Part shown: positions 25,065-37,269 of the stretch, in pieces
How positions within the stretch are numbered: position 1 is the stretch's first letter
How the letters are laid out: each line of letters opens with the position of its first letter
DNA from: Lingula anatina
Lineage: Eukaryota > Brachiopoda > Lingulata > Lingulida > Lingulidae
Direction: 5' to 3'
Length of the DNA stretch: 64,000 bases
NCBI RefSeq assembly: GCF_001039355.2
Contig: NW_019774203.1
Location: 518,558 to 582,557 of the forward strand
Translations under genes and position numbers: made by a program
Notes under the pieces: generated by a model
What the model saw: the letters and a program-made list of their open reading frames with translations, nothing else
Database searches by the model: none
What the model was told of the DNA's origin: nothing

Positions 25065-26392
25065 TCAAACTTGTCTTCTGTCGTACAGAACCTCTCTGTC
25101 TGGATCAGAGGACGCTTCATCGTCCCTACCTTGTATTCTGACGTACAGAACTTCTCTGTGTGGAGCAGAGGACAAAGTCACCTTGAGAACTTGGAGTGAA
25201 GCGGATTCAAGACGATCCAAAATTTCGTGCAGCAACTCGTTGGCTGACTTGTATGCTTCATAATGTACAAGGCCTAATGTGACAGGCAATCCAACTACAG
25301 GCAATGCAGGTGTAATAGCTTGACGTACAGCCAAGAGGCTCATCAATGCCCCCAAATTAAATTTTGTAAATGGCAGTTCGATTTTTTCAGTTGCCATTAA
25401 AATAAGTCTTTCCAGTTCTAGGCCAGTTCTTTGCGAAAGACGCCTCAAGGATTCCTCGTCTAGACCCAGAGCGTTTCTATAACTAATCACTTCTTTGATA
25501 AAATAGTCTATAACCTTCTGTGGCATGATGCCCCTTAATCGAGATGGGACAAACCCCTCCACTGCCAAAAGGATAGCCTTTTTCCAAACACGACTTCGAA
25601 GTATCTTACACTTTGCTTTGATCAAATTTTCGGAGAGATTGCTCAGAGACAATGCCAGCACTTCGCGTTGTTCACGAGGCAGCTCATGCAACAGATCATG
25701 TTCGAGTTTTCGGTAATCCCACTGGTCTACATGGCAGAGGAGTGTAGATATGAGATAAACACCGTCCTCTGGATTGACACCACATTTTTCAAGCAGCATT
25801 TTAATTTCTTCGCGGATTTTCTTCAGTAATTGCGAGGCGTCATGTGTTCGCGGGTGATCTAGTTTGTCTATTTCCATATCGGCATCAATATGCGTCCTGA
25901 CAATGAAATATTTCTTACACCAAAGCTTAGCTTTTTCAGCAAGCCATACATGGTGTTCAAAAATACGGTTGCCGATAAAGATAAGGAAAAAGTCATATGA
26001 ACCAAAATGTATCATTTCTTCGTAGATTTCTCTGTTAAATTTGGGCGTCCCAATTTCAGGTAAGTCCCACAGGGTAACGTTTTTATTTTTTGGATGGTGG
26101 TACTCCTTGGGGACCTGAGTGGCCTCAGACTCAAATACTCCGACAGGCGCTGCATCATCATCTTCAGAAGTAAGACCTCGGAATGTGTTGATGAATGTTG
26201 ATTTCCCAGTACCGACTGTTCCAGTCACAGCAATTTTCACAGGAACGTTTTCGACTCCTTTTATCTTGTTTGTCATATAGTCTACGATATTTTCGAGGCC
26301 ATTTTGTTCACAGTAAGCTTCAAACTCTTTGAGTTCCTCTGCTTCAATAAATTGGTATTTCGATTCATCTTCATCCTGTAGCTTTTCTGCCC
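25065..26392 (-). CDS. IRG-family (immunity-related GTPase) exon with degenerate switch motifs
   Basis: One large exon: acceptor cattgcag at 26394-26393, stop at 25067-25065, 441 residues. It opens with a helical segment (EAEELKEFEAYCEQNGLENI) and then the GTPase domain. G1 is GTVGTGKS (GKS-type). The G3 region reads WDLPEIGTP where IRGs usually have DxPG, so the switch II Gly is Glu (codon 26057-26055). G4 is RTHID in place of T-K-x-D. A helical C-terminal half follows, as in IRGs. IRGs are membrane-remodelling, interferon-linked GTPases in vertebrates; the role in invertebrates is poorly known. The tail contains a 60-bp tandem duplication. The exon opens in phase 1, so upstream exon(s) exist: either a short private one or those at 35.2-41.2 kb. 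IRG family membership is confident; the gene model is not. Confidence 0.85.
25083..25173 (-). repeat. 60-bp tandem duplication in the IRG 3' coding end
   Basis: gtacagaacctctctgtctg at 25083 recurs as gtacagaacttctctgtgtg at 25143. The unit is 60 bp (20 codons), so the frame is kept and REVLY is repeated in the protein tail. Confidence 0.85.
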
Positions 26393-27300
26393 CTGCAATG
26401 ATGAACGTCTACATGTAAATGGATCAGACCGCAAAAGCACACGTTTTGTATTTTAACCACGGCAATTTGCTTTCTAGTTATTCACAATAAAACAGAATTA
26501 CAATAATTAAAATACACGGTATTGTAACAGCTGCGCAAGGACCTAAACCATCAGTCAGTTGAAGGTTTTACGTGCACAGGCATCTCAAAAGCCACACTCT
26601 AATACCTCCCAAATGAAAGAAAGACTTCACGAGTGGGATTTGTGTCGAAGTGACACTCAAACTCATCATGGGTAAACCTAAAACTTCATTCATCCTTTAC
26701 ATCAAAGTGAGGAAGTTGTGATTCAGTCGCTACTAATTCAAGATAACAGTGCCTTGTTTAAATTCCTTGGGGAAGATGAAGATGTATTGGATGAAGACAG
26801 CTTGGAGTACAAGTATTAGATGACTGTGAATTGCACTGACACCATATCTTCGCGGCAAAAAGGGGTTAAGGGTTTTGTGATCCTTTATAATTTATTATCA
26901 TCCAGATACATGTACCAAAATGAGGTTTTCCTGCATCTAGCAAATCAATAATGCAATTTTTGAGCTGATTAAAAAAATACCGTAGCCTTGAATGGCAGCC
27001 TTGAAACGCAGTAGTGGTGTGGAGCATATTTGCAGTAGAAATGCAGTATAGCCTACTGCAATTCTTCAAAATGTACATAGGGTTGCACAGAGGAGGAGCA
27101 TTAATGCAGTAGATAAGCAGCATAATAGAAGCATGTTTCAAATATGCTAATTAGCTCCCAAATCGAAGCAGATTTGAAGCATGTTTGCAGTATGATTGCA
27201 GTAGTCTACTGCGCCGGAGTATCTACTTCGTTTTCGTGCGGGCATTCCCTGCCCAGACTACTGTAAAACCTTCCGCCGTACACAGAGAACAAAAATCATT
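26393..27300. other. Intron sequence with tgcagtag motif cluster (26960-27225)
   Basis: The words tgcagtag, gcagtat and ctactgc recur about ten times in both orientations, with the partial palindrome gcagtagtctactgc at the right end. This resembles the end ladders of other elements in the window, but no TIR boundary was found. Confidence 0.4.
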
Positions 27301-27339
27301 AAGTTAAAAGATTACCTTCATCAATCCAGAAAGGAAGAA

Positions 27340-27990
27340 GTAGCAGGATGAGGTATGAGTATGTTTTGCAGTACAAAACCTATGAGGTTGCAGTATACTA
27401 CCAATATTATTGTATGAGGTTGTGGTATCAGGGTATTTAGGACCTAGTAGCTCTTCTCTCACATCTAAGCATATTTTTTGATAGGCAAGTTCCTTTGTAC
27501 TCACCCATGTCTTGCAGTACAGTACCAATATTATTGTATGAGGTTGCAGTATCAAGGTGTTTGGGACCTAGTAGCTCTTCTCTCACGTCAAGGCATTTTT
27601 TGCGATATTCAAGTGCCTCTTTGTACTCACCCATGTCTTGCAGTACAATACCAATATTATTGCATGAGGTTGCAGTATCAATGTGTTTGGGACTTAGCAG
27701 CTCTTCTCTCACACCCAAGCAATTTGGTGATAGTCAAGTGCCTCGTTGTAATCACCCATGGCTTGCAATACAAAACCTATTCTGGCGTATGTGGCAGCAC
27801 TATCAGTGTTTTTGGAGCCTAGCAGCTCTTCTCTCATTTCCAGAATCTTTTTCCTTTTTTTCTTTTTTTTTTTTGTAATATATAAGTGCTTCTGTGTACT
27901 CACCCATGTCTTGTACTACATCAGCAAATTTGTAGTTCGTTTTTGCTATTTCAATTTGGTCATGTTCAGAATTTGTGCTTCTTTCACAGA
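27340..27990 (-). pseudogene. NPHP3/kinesin-light-chain-like TPR repeats, frameshifted
   Basis: Minus strand, about four to five 42-residue TPR units of the type REELLGPKHLDTATSYNNIG and VLQDMGEYKEALEYRKKCLD. The nucleotide sequence repeats every 126 bp. The reading frame breaks at a poly-A tract (about 27855), near 27715 and near 27480. It is therefore a relic, or the assembly has indel errors. It lies on the same strand between the IRG exon and the HEPN/TRADD-like exons, directly beside the BEL relic. Confidence 0.75.
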
Positions 27991-28209
27991 ATTTGTGCTT
28001 TTTTCTTCTGCTACTGCCTCATGAATTGAGAGAGCATTTCGCTCCGTGAAAAGGATGTGGATTGCATTTGCGGTCAGTTTCACACATAAAGTGCATATAC
28101 AAACACATAAAACAGAAGTGACAACACAAGTAGGCCGAATTTCATGCAAGTCAGCAAACATATCAGACTCATAAAAATTCATCACAGACACTTCGTGAAG
28201 TTCATGCTT

Positions 28210-29435
28210 TAATTTAGAGGTACATATTACAGGTCTGAATCTTCCACTTTACACAAAACATCCTCTACTTTTGCCAAAAAGATGCCATGTGACTGAAAAT
28301 ATTCTGCGAGATGTTCATGAAAAATTAGCACATGCCGGGAGAAATCATATTTTATCGCAAGTGAGAGAATCATACTGGGTGATTCATGGGAATTCAGCTG
28401 TTAAAAAAAAAATGATTTATCAGTGTATAACGTGCAGAAAGATGAGAGCCCCACTTGCGGATCAAAAATGACTGATTTACCTACAGATCGTAGAAGTGAA
28501 GAACCCCCGTTTACATACACTGGCATAAATTTCTTTGGTCCATTCTTCATCAAAAATGGTCGTAAAGAAATGAAACATTACAGGGTGATATTTACATGTT
28601 TATCGAGTAGAGCCATACACTTGGAAACAGCTAGATCTTTGGACACTGACAGTTTTTTACACGCCTTACGACGATTTATAGCACGTCGCGGTAACGTAAA
28701 ACAAATACGATCAGACAACGGGACAAATTCCGTAAGGACTGAACGAGAACTTCGAAATGCTCTGAAAGAAATGGACAACGACGCTATCAAAATCAAATTG
28801 ATGAAATATAAGATCACGTGGGTATTTAACCTTCCAGCAGCCAGTCACTTTGGAGGTATCTGGGAGCGACAAATCCGCACGATACGGAAGGTGTTGAGTC
28901 AGTTATCAAAAGAGTTTGGTAGTCGAATGGACGAGGAATCATTTCACACACTGATGTGTGAAGTAGAGGCAATAATAAATTCCAGACCTCTCACATCTTT
29001 CTGATTCTCCGGACGACGCAGAACCGTTAACTCCCAACCACTTATTAACAACTAAGTCTTCGGTCACATGCCCACCCCCAGGAAACTTTCAGAGGTCAGA
29101 TGTATACTCGAGAAAGCGATAGCGTCGCGTCCAATACCTTGCAAATGTTTTCTGGGGTCGCTGGAAACGCGAATATTTGTTAACGCTTCAACAACGTCAA
29201 AAATGGGGAAAACCTAAACGAAACTTAACACTGGGTGATGTTGTGCTAATAAAAGGTGACTCCATGCCACGAAATTATTGGAAAATGGGTCGTGTTTCTG
29301 CAACTGAACAAGACAAAAGTAGTGGGTTAGTGAGATGAGAGATGATGAGATGAAGTTGAAAACTCAAAACACAGAACTTCGGAGACCCGTGACTCGGGTG
29401 GTGGTTATTGTTCCTGTTGAGGAACGAAATGTGTA
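28210..29435 (+). pseudogene. BEL/Pao retrotransposon integrase relic
   Basis: The zinc-binding HHCC region (HEKLAHAGRNH, then CITCRK) leads into an rve core. The core has YTGINFFGPF where the first catalytic Asp is expected (Asn here), SDNGTN for the second Asp, and EVEAIINSRPL for the Glu. A frameshift follows near 29000. A C-terminal module typical of BEL/Pao (FWGRWKREYLLTLQQRQKW, then GDVVLIKGD) continues to about 29340. It is non-functional: one catalytic residue is changed and there are at least two frame breaks. Confidence 0.8.
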
Positions 29436-29588
29436 GAATTTATATGCTGCTTTATGTACATTTATAATGGAATGAATTAAACCTACTTAACAGTACTATG
29501 TATATTTTTTTTATTTACGTAATTATTATCATGTTATCTGTCATTAACTTTGATATTGAATACAATAACTGTATTCAAGGGGCCGGAA

Positions 29589-29937
29589 TGTAAATGCACC
29601 GGATGTGCACAGAGTGGTAATGCGCACTTATTATATGACCCAATGAACAATGCTATGAACGATTGAACGGCACATGTGGACACGTTATGCACTACATGTA
29701 TAAGCAGGGGCGTTAAAAGTAAGCATTAATTCATCTCTTATTTGTTACATTCTACTTAATTATATGCTATATTCACAATTCATTTCTTTAATGTTGTTTA
29801 TTTATTTATATTTTTTGTAGTTTTGGACCGTATGCGTAAGCTGCACTGTTCATGGACGAGTAACCAAAGCGCTCCACATTCACTATAATAAACTTTGATC
29901 ATCATATCTACAAAACAGTGTTTGTTTTGCAGTAACA
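29589..29937 (+). repeat. 3' LTR of the BEL/Pao element
   Basis: It starts TGTAAATGCACC right after a purine-rich caaggggccggaa tract and ends GCAGTAACA. It contains an AATAAA at 29887-29892. Length is 349 bp. The 5' LTR is absent, consistent with truncation of the 5' part. Confidence 0.65.
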
Positions 29938-31127
29938 TTGATCATGGAACTGCGTCCTTGCTCATGTTGGGTTTGCTGTTCATTGAAATGTTAATTGAAG
30001 AAGTCTGATGATTAGAGCAATTATTACAATATCAAGAGCGTTTACACATCAGCGGTTTTAATTTTCACTATCTGGGTTTCTTTTGGAGTAAACTTTTTTC
30101 CCATGACAACAACGTGCCTGTACAATGTTCAGAACGGTACTCGCACAAATACCCAATAAGATACTGTCTTTCCCATTTTCTCTTTATTGTTTACTGCAAT
30201 CTCTACCCTCAATCAATAAACTTGAGAAAGCAATTATGTCACAGTAGTCTATGAGCCAAAATGAAAAAGGGCCTTATTTAAGGATTTGGTTGCACCTTCC
30301 ACCCCCTACCCCCGTCAGGCAAAGATTTTATTATTGATTATTGTAGTTTAGAACCTCATTTCTGCTTGTTTCCTGTTTGAAAATGTGTCCGTTTGTTCGG
30401 GAAACAAGCAAAATCTAAGTTGGCCTCCAATACGGCCCATTTTTGTGAATGGAGTCACTAAATTTGCATACACCAGGAAAAGTAGAAAAGTGTGATATAT
30501 TCGGAGTTTTGAGTCTAAAGGATGAGTGCGAATAAGGGGGTAAAAGTGCCCACCTTTGTACATGAAAAATAAATTGTGAATGAATGGAAAAAATTGATGC
30601 CAAATTAAAGTTGGGGTCTTACACTTTTATGATTCACTTAAACAATTTTTATTGAATTTGAAATATAAAAAATTAATGTCAAAATGACCTTGTCAAATAT
30701 TCATGAAAATGTGTGTTTTAGGGGGGGTCTGAATTGCAATGCTACATATCTTTAGTTATAGTGGGGTGACAACTGTGAAATTTTGTAATGGGGTACAGAA
30801 GGTGCCCATGTAAAAAAGTAAGGCAATATGTGGCCAATCATTGTTTGTGAGCAATATTTTGATTGCTTTATTTGTACATGTAGTGCTGATTGAAAGAAGA
30901 ATCTTACAGTGACTTGAGGATAAAAGATGTTCATTTTTTTATATGAGCCCCTGCCTCAGACAAGCTAATTATTCACGGTCGAAAAGACATGAATATAAGG
31001 TTAGATATATGTGAAAATCAGCTTGTCTGAGGGTTGGGCTCGATATGTACTCAAACTAAATAGGGACATTTTCAGTCCATAAGCTAGCAGGCGGCCATGT
31101 TTATTCCTGCCATGAGGTAGCTGCTAC

Positions 31128-31284
31128 GGGGCCGTAGCAATAGTCCGAAGGTTCAACAGTCCGAAGGTTCATTGGTCCGAATATTCACTACAGAACCTTC
31201 GGACCAATGAACCCTTGATTAAAAAATCGATGAAAATGTTACCACTTTTCGGACCAATGAACCTTCGGACTATCGAGACGCCCC
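31128..31284. mobile_element. 157-bp foldback element, GTCCGAAGGTTC family
   Basis: The left end GGGGCCGTAGCAATAGTCCG pairs with the right end CGGACTATCGAGACGCCCC. The body repeats GTCCGAAGGTTCA / GAACCTTCGGAC several times. The flanks gctgctac and gccgctac suggest an 8-bp target duplication, allowing one extra terminal base. A second partial copy lies at 60645-60735. Confidence 0.7.
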
Positions 31285-31468
31285 TGCCGCTACATGCTTA
31301 CATAGGATGGCTAGGCAGATACAATGAAACTTTTGTACAAAAAGAACAACCCAAAATAAAATGTAGGTCATTGAAAAGAAAATAGGGGTTAGAGTCAGTA
31401 ATTTTTTTTCAATTACAGCCCCCAAAAAAAAAGAAAAGTAATTTTCATGTAATGCATGCTATTAAAAA

Positions 31469-31473
31469 ATATA

Positions 31474-31512
<39 letters not shown>

Positions 31513-31514
31513 AA
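31469..31514 (+). repeat. (AAAT)n microsatellite
   Basis: About eleven aaat/ataa units. Confidence 0.9.
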
Positions 31515-34500
31515 GGGGAAATATGGATAGGAAATAGAGTCCAAATACAGTACGTATATATTACTTTCATTCTTATTTCTTAGAATTAAGAAAGATTAAA
31601 TGTAAAATGTGCTTCAGATATTCAAAGTTATATTAATTATTATAATAGCAGATGAACATTATGGTGGCTCCTACTTTATATAGAGACCCATGCTGTAATA
31701 GACATCTACACATAAGGGTGGCTTGACACAACCCCCTCTAAGGGGCATAAAAGTACATTTTGTACAACCAAAATTGTTGTGTAAATGTCCCCTTTTATGT
31801 CTATTTTGCATAAAAAGTAAAATAAAAGTCTTCATCACACACACCCTTGTTTTGTTACTTATGACCTTATCCTCCACACCAGCACTTTTCATAATAGCTT
31901 TGGAGAGTTTTTTTCTTCTTTTTTTTTCACCAAAATGCTATGAATGACTTTATTTGTCAAGGAAATCAGTGAAAACCTATTGACTTGGTAAATAGTCCAT
32001 ACAAGAGACCACCAGCCTATAATAAATACCAGAAGTTTACCAGATAAAGCAAGCTAGCCGATATACTGATGAGCATCTGCTAGATGGCCAGTTTGAAATC
32101 AGTGTATGCGAGGATGCACCCGATTTAATCAGAGCCAAAATAGTTAATTAAGACACACATTAAGCCACCAGTACACATTATGGATTCAGACCTCCCATAG
32201 AAAAACTAGACCCATCAGTCGCTGGTACTGACAGTGTAAAGCTGGTTCCAAGACAGTTGGAAGTTGTGCACATATCACTTCAGTCCTGTGGTATTTGGGG
32301 TTTGCCATGAGGCAGGAATACAATCGAAAATTATATTGTGGAGAAGGCTGTTTGGATACCTCACATTTACCAACATCAAGTGGTGACAGTATTAGCAAGA
32401 CAAAAAGTGTTTCGGACAGCACATCTGATTAATTATCCATTGTTTCATTATACATTTTATACTCATATTTGTATACTGTATTTTGTATAAAATAACTCAT
32501 GCATTGCATTCTACACAAGGTCTTTATCACATACACAATCATATATGAAGTACTTTTTAGGTGATTTAATTTCATTGTCATACAGATTATTGGTCATAAC
32601 TGTTATTATGTGTACTATATTTTCATTTAGTTTTTAGTTATACCTTATCATTATTTTGGTACAATTTATACCTTGTTTATTTTATGGTTTATGGAAACAT
32701 TCCAAATAGCTGTTTAGAGTGCTTTTACACATGGTTTTTTTGTTGTTGTTACGTACTGTAACAGCCTTTTGCTTTTAGCATTTTTTACTATTCCTTAGAG
32801 CCTTGTACAAAATGTGTATTGGTTAAAAATACAATTATTTAGACCAACAAATGCTGGTCTGTGAGAAGTTATATAAAATCAATAAATACGCTGAAACAAG
32901 TTTTTCTAGTAACTAGACTTTTATACAGTTAAGTGAAATTAGTGATGGCTTCTGTGAGAAAATACCGTAATATACCACCCCTCCCTTTCTTCTCTAGGAT
33001 TAAAAAAGACAATAATTACTTTCCCATTTACTTGTGCAACACCACAATTATTTAACATATAACTCTTTTTTTTACATCACAAGACAAATTTCATTAGAAA
33101 AAATCGTTTATGTAATATAAATGCTGAAACAAGTTGCTCTGATTCATTAGACTGCATACAACAGGTAAATCCAGCTACTCCCTCCCCCACATATAACTCA
33201 TTAAAAATACTAAGATACAATACCTCAAACCAAATAATATTTTTTCCGTGCAACAAATATATGCATAAACTTAATAATAGCAAATTATTTTTAAATTTTG
33301 ACAATGGGCACTTTGCCAATGGTTATTCGCACTCATCCTTTAGAGGTTAGTGGATCCGGGGTGTTGACAAGCATGGATCACAAACTGATATGCGTTTGAG
33401 AAATTCACGAAAACAACTTGAAAAACCTCCCTTCAAATTCATTAAATTGTTAATCGTAAGAAGCAAACAAACCATTGACAGGTCACGTTTGGGAGGCTGC
33501 CTTTCAGCCTAGAGCAAGGTGCAACACTGCCAAGGTATTAGGTATCCACAAAGTTGGGTTATAGTGCAATCAGCATTTTGGCCACTTGACCTTAAAGTTA
33601 ATCCAAAAGTTCAAAGATCAAGCCCAAGACAAGTATACAATATCCACATATGACTTTCAGTCAGATTTCTATATTAACTTTTCCCATAATTCTATTGGTT
33701 TAGGGGATACATGCAGCATTTAATTTTCAACAATATCGACAAGGGTGCCTTGTGTACAGTGTCATGCCTAGGTGAATAAACTGACAGAGACTATATCAAA
33801 GGGTGGTCAAGTTGAGATTATATGTGACCTAATTCCAAGAGCTGAGAACAAAATCCCTTGTATTCTTGGATAGGAAATAGTAACAGTAACTTGTATCTGC
33901 CTACAGAATGCATTGCCTACAGAGCCTACAGCATAAGTTGCCGGTAGAGCCATACAAGACGGGTCAGACTAAAACTTTTAGAAGTTCCACCCAACCTTCC
34001 CCTCCAATATGTTAAGTACAGAAAGTAAACAGGTAATGTTTGTTCAAATATCACATTTCAGGAAGTAATGACAAAAAACCTTGTGAGCTTTTTCAAAGTT
34101 ATGAAAATTTGTCAGATGAAAGGGTTTTATAAGTAGCTGGAACCACTACAAGTTAGATCACAGAAAAAAAACCAACCATGTGAATTCTTTAGGACATGTG
34201 AAATGCACAGGTGGTGCAGAGAATCCAGAAGGTTGATGAAATGAAAGCAGGGGAGCAAAGGATACTTTGGCCTGAGACAAAGAACCGTGAAACCCCTATT
34301 GATCACTAAAGAGGAGCGATTTGTTACAATGTACTTAACAGTTTCAAGCAATGATTTGACATGCCTCCTATCTTCATATGTATTTTTGAAGGTGGGAAGA
34401 AATGGAAACTAGATGATCAGAGCAGCGATACCACCGGTTACAACACAAGATACCTTCTCATCACCTGACATCATAAAAGCAGCATCAAATGAAACAGACG

Positions 34501-35229
34501 AATGGTCAACCAACAACAAAATGACAAATTTTAAGAAATCCTAAGAAACTGTATATGACTTCTCAAAGTTAGGCCATATATATATAACCAAATAAATTGT
34601 AAGGGTAAAACTGCAGTCTTTTTAAGCCTTACATTTAGGCATGACCTATCCTGAGATAAATAGGCCTAAGTACACCTGATCTACCCGTCTCAGTGGACTG
34701 TCTCAATGGATACACTTTATTTACTCTTCTCAAACGAGCCGGTGTGACAGGAATGGAAATCCGGAGGTCTTTTGATGAGTACATGTTTAGAGATGTCCCA
34801 GCAAATAAGTAAGAATCCATTAAAATATTTTTTTTAATATTGTATCCTGGAAATCCATTCCAAGAAACACTTCAAACAACCAATACCCTACCTCTACAAG
34901 GTTGGTGCAATGAGTGGTGTAAAAAATGCACCAAAAAATGTACGCATGTGAGCACGAAATTCACCACCTTTTACCAACATGGATTGAACATTTTATCAAT
35001 TATGAAATGCCCAGATATTCAAAGTGCCAAAACTGAGAACAGTGAAACCCTCAAGGACTTTTATTCCCTTTTCAGTAAATTCAATGATTTTACCATCTAC
35101 ATCCAAAAATTTAATCTAATGCAGCTCTTGAATATGTTATTTAAAAAGTGTTTTAAGTTCAATAGTTTATTGGACATACCAATTTAGTATTATTTATTTC
35201 AGGTTGCAAATAAATGTAAAATATCTGAC

Positions 35230-35526
35230 CTGCTACTCTTAAGGTGTGTGTGCCGATATTGATGGTCATTACTCCCAGTTCAAGGATGACATCTATTGGT
35301 AAATCTCGGATATTGTCTTCAATGTGACCCACGTGATGAGGTTGTATGCCATAACATATGGCAGCACAGTCCCCAGGACGTCCATAGTCCCACCATTTGA
35401 TCAGAATGTCTTCTTTCCGTAGACTGAAAGCTGCCATCAGGGCTCGGCGTATGCCGTGTATAGTCTGCTCTGCACTGCCATATGGACCTTTATGGACTGT
35501 CATCTTCAAGTCTTCGTAAATCATTG
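35230..35526 (-). CDS. Exon 4 of HEPN/TRADD-like gene: unrecognised domain X
   Basis: Acceptor ttatag at 35528-35527, donor GT at 35229-35228, 297 nt, phase 1 at both ends. It encodes 99 residues that look like an alternating strand/helix fold. The segments are MTVHKGPYGSAEQTIHGIRR, then RKEDILIKWWDYGRPGDCAA, then ICYGIQPHHVGHIEDNI, then IDVILELGVMTINIGTHTLR. I do not recognise the family. Because it is a symmetric module it can be skipped or shuffled without changing frame. The matching exon of the plus-strand paralogue would lie beyond the window end. Confidence 0.6.
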
Positions 35527-35879
35527 CTATAATTTGTTGAAACAAAAGTAAAGGGGTTTTAAACATAAAAAATATAATCTTTTCATCATGAATTATCATG
35601 ACTTCATAACTAATTCGTTAGACCTGTTGCTGATTTAAAAAAGTCTTTAAATTCATTGTGAGAGTGCCTGTGTGTTTGTTTGACTGTGTGTGTGGGTTTC
35701 TTTTAGTATATATTTTAATCAAAAATAAAACATAAATAAGTAAAAAACAAGAGGCCAACTTGAATTACTGACATTATATTATAGAGCAAGCAGACAAGTA
35801 TACAAGACAAAGGAGTATCTCTCATCTGATATCATATATATACATAAATTTTCAGAGGAAGATTAAAAAAAATAGAAAC

Positions 35880-36542
35880 CTTTTAACTCTGTCTTTTCCT
35901 TTATGTATTTCCTACATTCATTGTAATCATCATCATCCATTTCAACCCACAGATTAATGTCGCTTCGGCTCAGGCCCAAATTCTCGAGGGTCTTGATGCT
36001 GACAAAACTATCCTCTACAGCAGCCTGTAGCTCACCGCAGCGATAACTTTGCCACAGCTGGTCCAGTGAGTGCACTGACGGACAAACCAAGCGGATGATA
36101 AAACACTGGTGCTTTATATCATAAAACATTGCATGGCATCTCTCCATCAACTTTACTGCTCTTTCACTGTCTTCAAGGGTAAAGGCCTGCGACATTAACT
36201 GTTCACATATTTTGATAAAGCTTCTTTCTTTGGCTTCACAAAGAGGGGTGGTATCTTCTGGGGGAGGTCTAGGTACAACTGAAGTAGTTGGTGGTTCATC
36301 AGAGTTTCCCATGTTCACTGTCTGCGTAATGTTCTTGCTTGGCTCACCTTCCAGATGAGCTGCTATACCAGTGATCTGGTCTCTCTCTCTTCCACCACTT
36401 GTCATTGAGGGTACAGCTTCCCTGTCTGGCTGAGTGTCCTCTGGACTTGGTGTTTTCTGACTACTGGAGAAGGTGGATGATGACTTGACTGCCTGCATTC
36501 TTGCATGATTGATGCTTATATGGACAGTAACATCCAATGAGC
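35880..36542 (-). CDS. Exon 3: Ser/Pro-rich linker plus TRADD-like N-terminal domain
   Basis: Acceptor attccag at 36544-36543, donor GT at 35879-35878, 663 nt, phase 1-1. The first about 110 residues are a Ser/Thr/Pro/Glu-rich linker (SSSQKTPSPEDTQPDRE). The last about 110 form an alpha/beta module: QCFIIRLVCPSVHSLDQLWQ, then SYRCGELQAAVEDSFV, then DINLWVEMDDDDYNECRKYI. The strand-helix-helix order and the LW.SY..GELQAAVE signature resemble the N-terminal domain of the TNF-receptor adaptor TRADD and TRADD-like modules in invertebrate NLR-type proteins. That assignment is by eye. The role would be protein-protein signalling. A 669-nt counterpart with the same boundaries is at 63229-63897. Confidence 0.7.
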
Positions 36543-37269
36543 CTGGAATTTGAAATTAATTATTTTTAGGCACAAAGTAACCTACGACATAGTTGCAGAA
36601 CTTTTCCCCTACTTCACAATATGAATGTGCAAATGGTAGGTAATGTACCAAACAGTTCGACCAAGATTAATTAATTAATTTCAAAGAAACATCATTTTGG
36701 TCGATTTGACTAACTACAGTAATAAAAAAAATTGAAATCGTCGGATTGTTTGGGACATATGCAAAAATGCAAGTATTGCATTATCCCGAAGTGCCACGCA
36801 AGATAAGCCGCAATTAACGCTTTACATGTGTTTGAAACACGTTTTATCCTCCATTTTAAATCTGACCCAAAATTCTAGAGATATAAGTCCTCCGGACCTA
36901 AAATCCCAGAAATTGTAGTCCCCCGGACACCTATACCAGGAGCATACGTCTGACGGACTTACATTCCTGGGAATATATATCTGTGTGTAAGCTTATATAG
37001 CCTCTGTAAACGGAAATTGTGTGTATTTTGAACATTATAAAAAGTAACTGTAAATGGAAGCTTATAATTTATAATTCGACTTGCTAGTTCTTCGAATTAC
37101 TCTTTTCTGGGTCGGTGTTGTGCCCTTTTGAAGATACTGAAATATAACCTCTATGTTGGGTCTAGAACAGGTGCTGCTCGTCCCTTCTATATCGAAAGTC
37201 AAGTGAGGGTGTGGTATCAGAATATGAACGTATTTAAAGTAGTGCAAGAAAGCGCGTGGCAGCTGTTAC

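Larger units (their letters stand above)
29938..35160. other. Large non-coding stretch, probably intronic
   Basis: No exon with a recognised domain. It contains a small foldback element (31128-31284), an (AAAT)n run and a reversed remnant of the DR1 array (33560-33710). Further exons of the minus-strand HEPN gene could be hidden here, but I found none to support. Confidence 0.5.

Noticed and set aside
26041-26060. Intron acceptor/donor-like word tttcag|gtaagt within the IRG exon
   Set aside because: It is on the strand opposite to the gene and interrupts a well-formed domain.
32186-32422. Minus-strand 78-codon ORF in the long intron region
   Set aside because: No domain, no matching splice sites of the right phase; treated as spurious.
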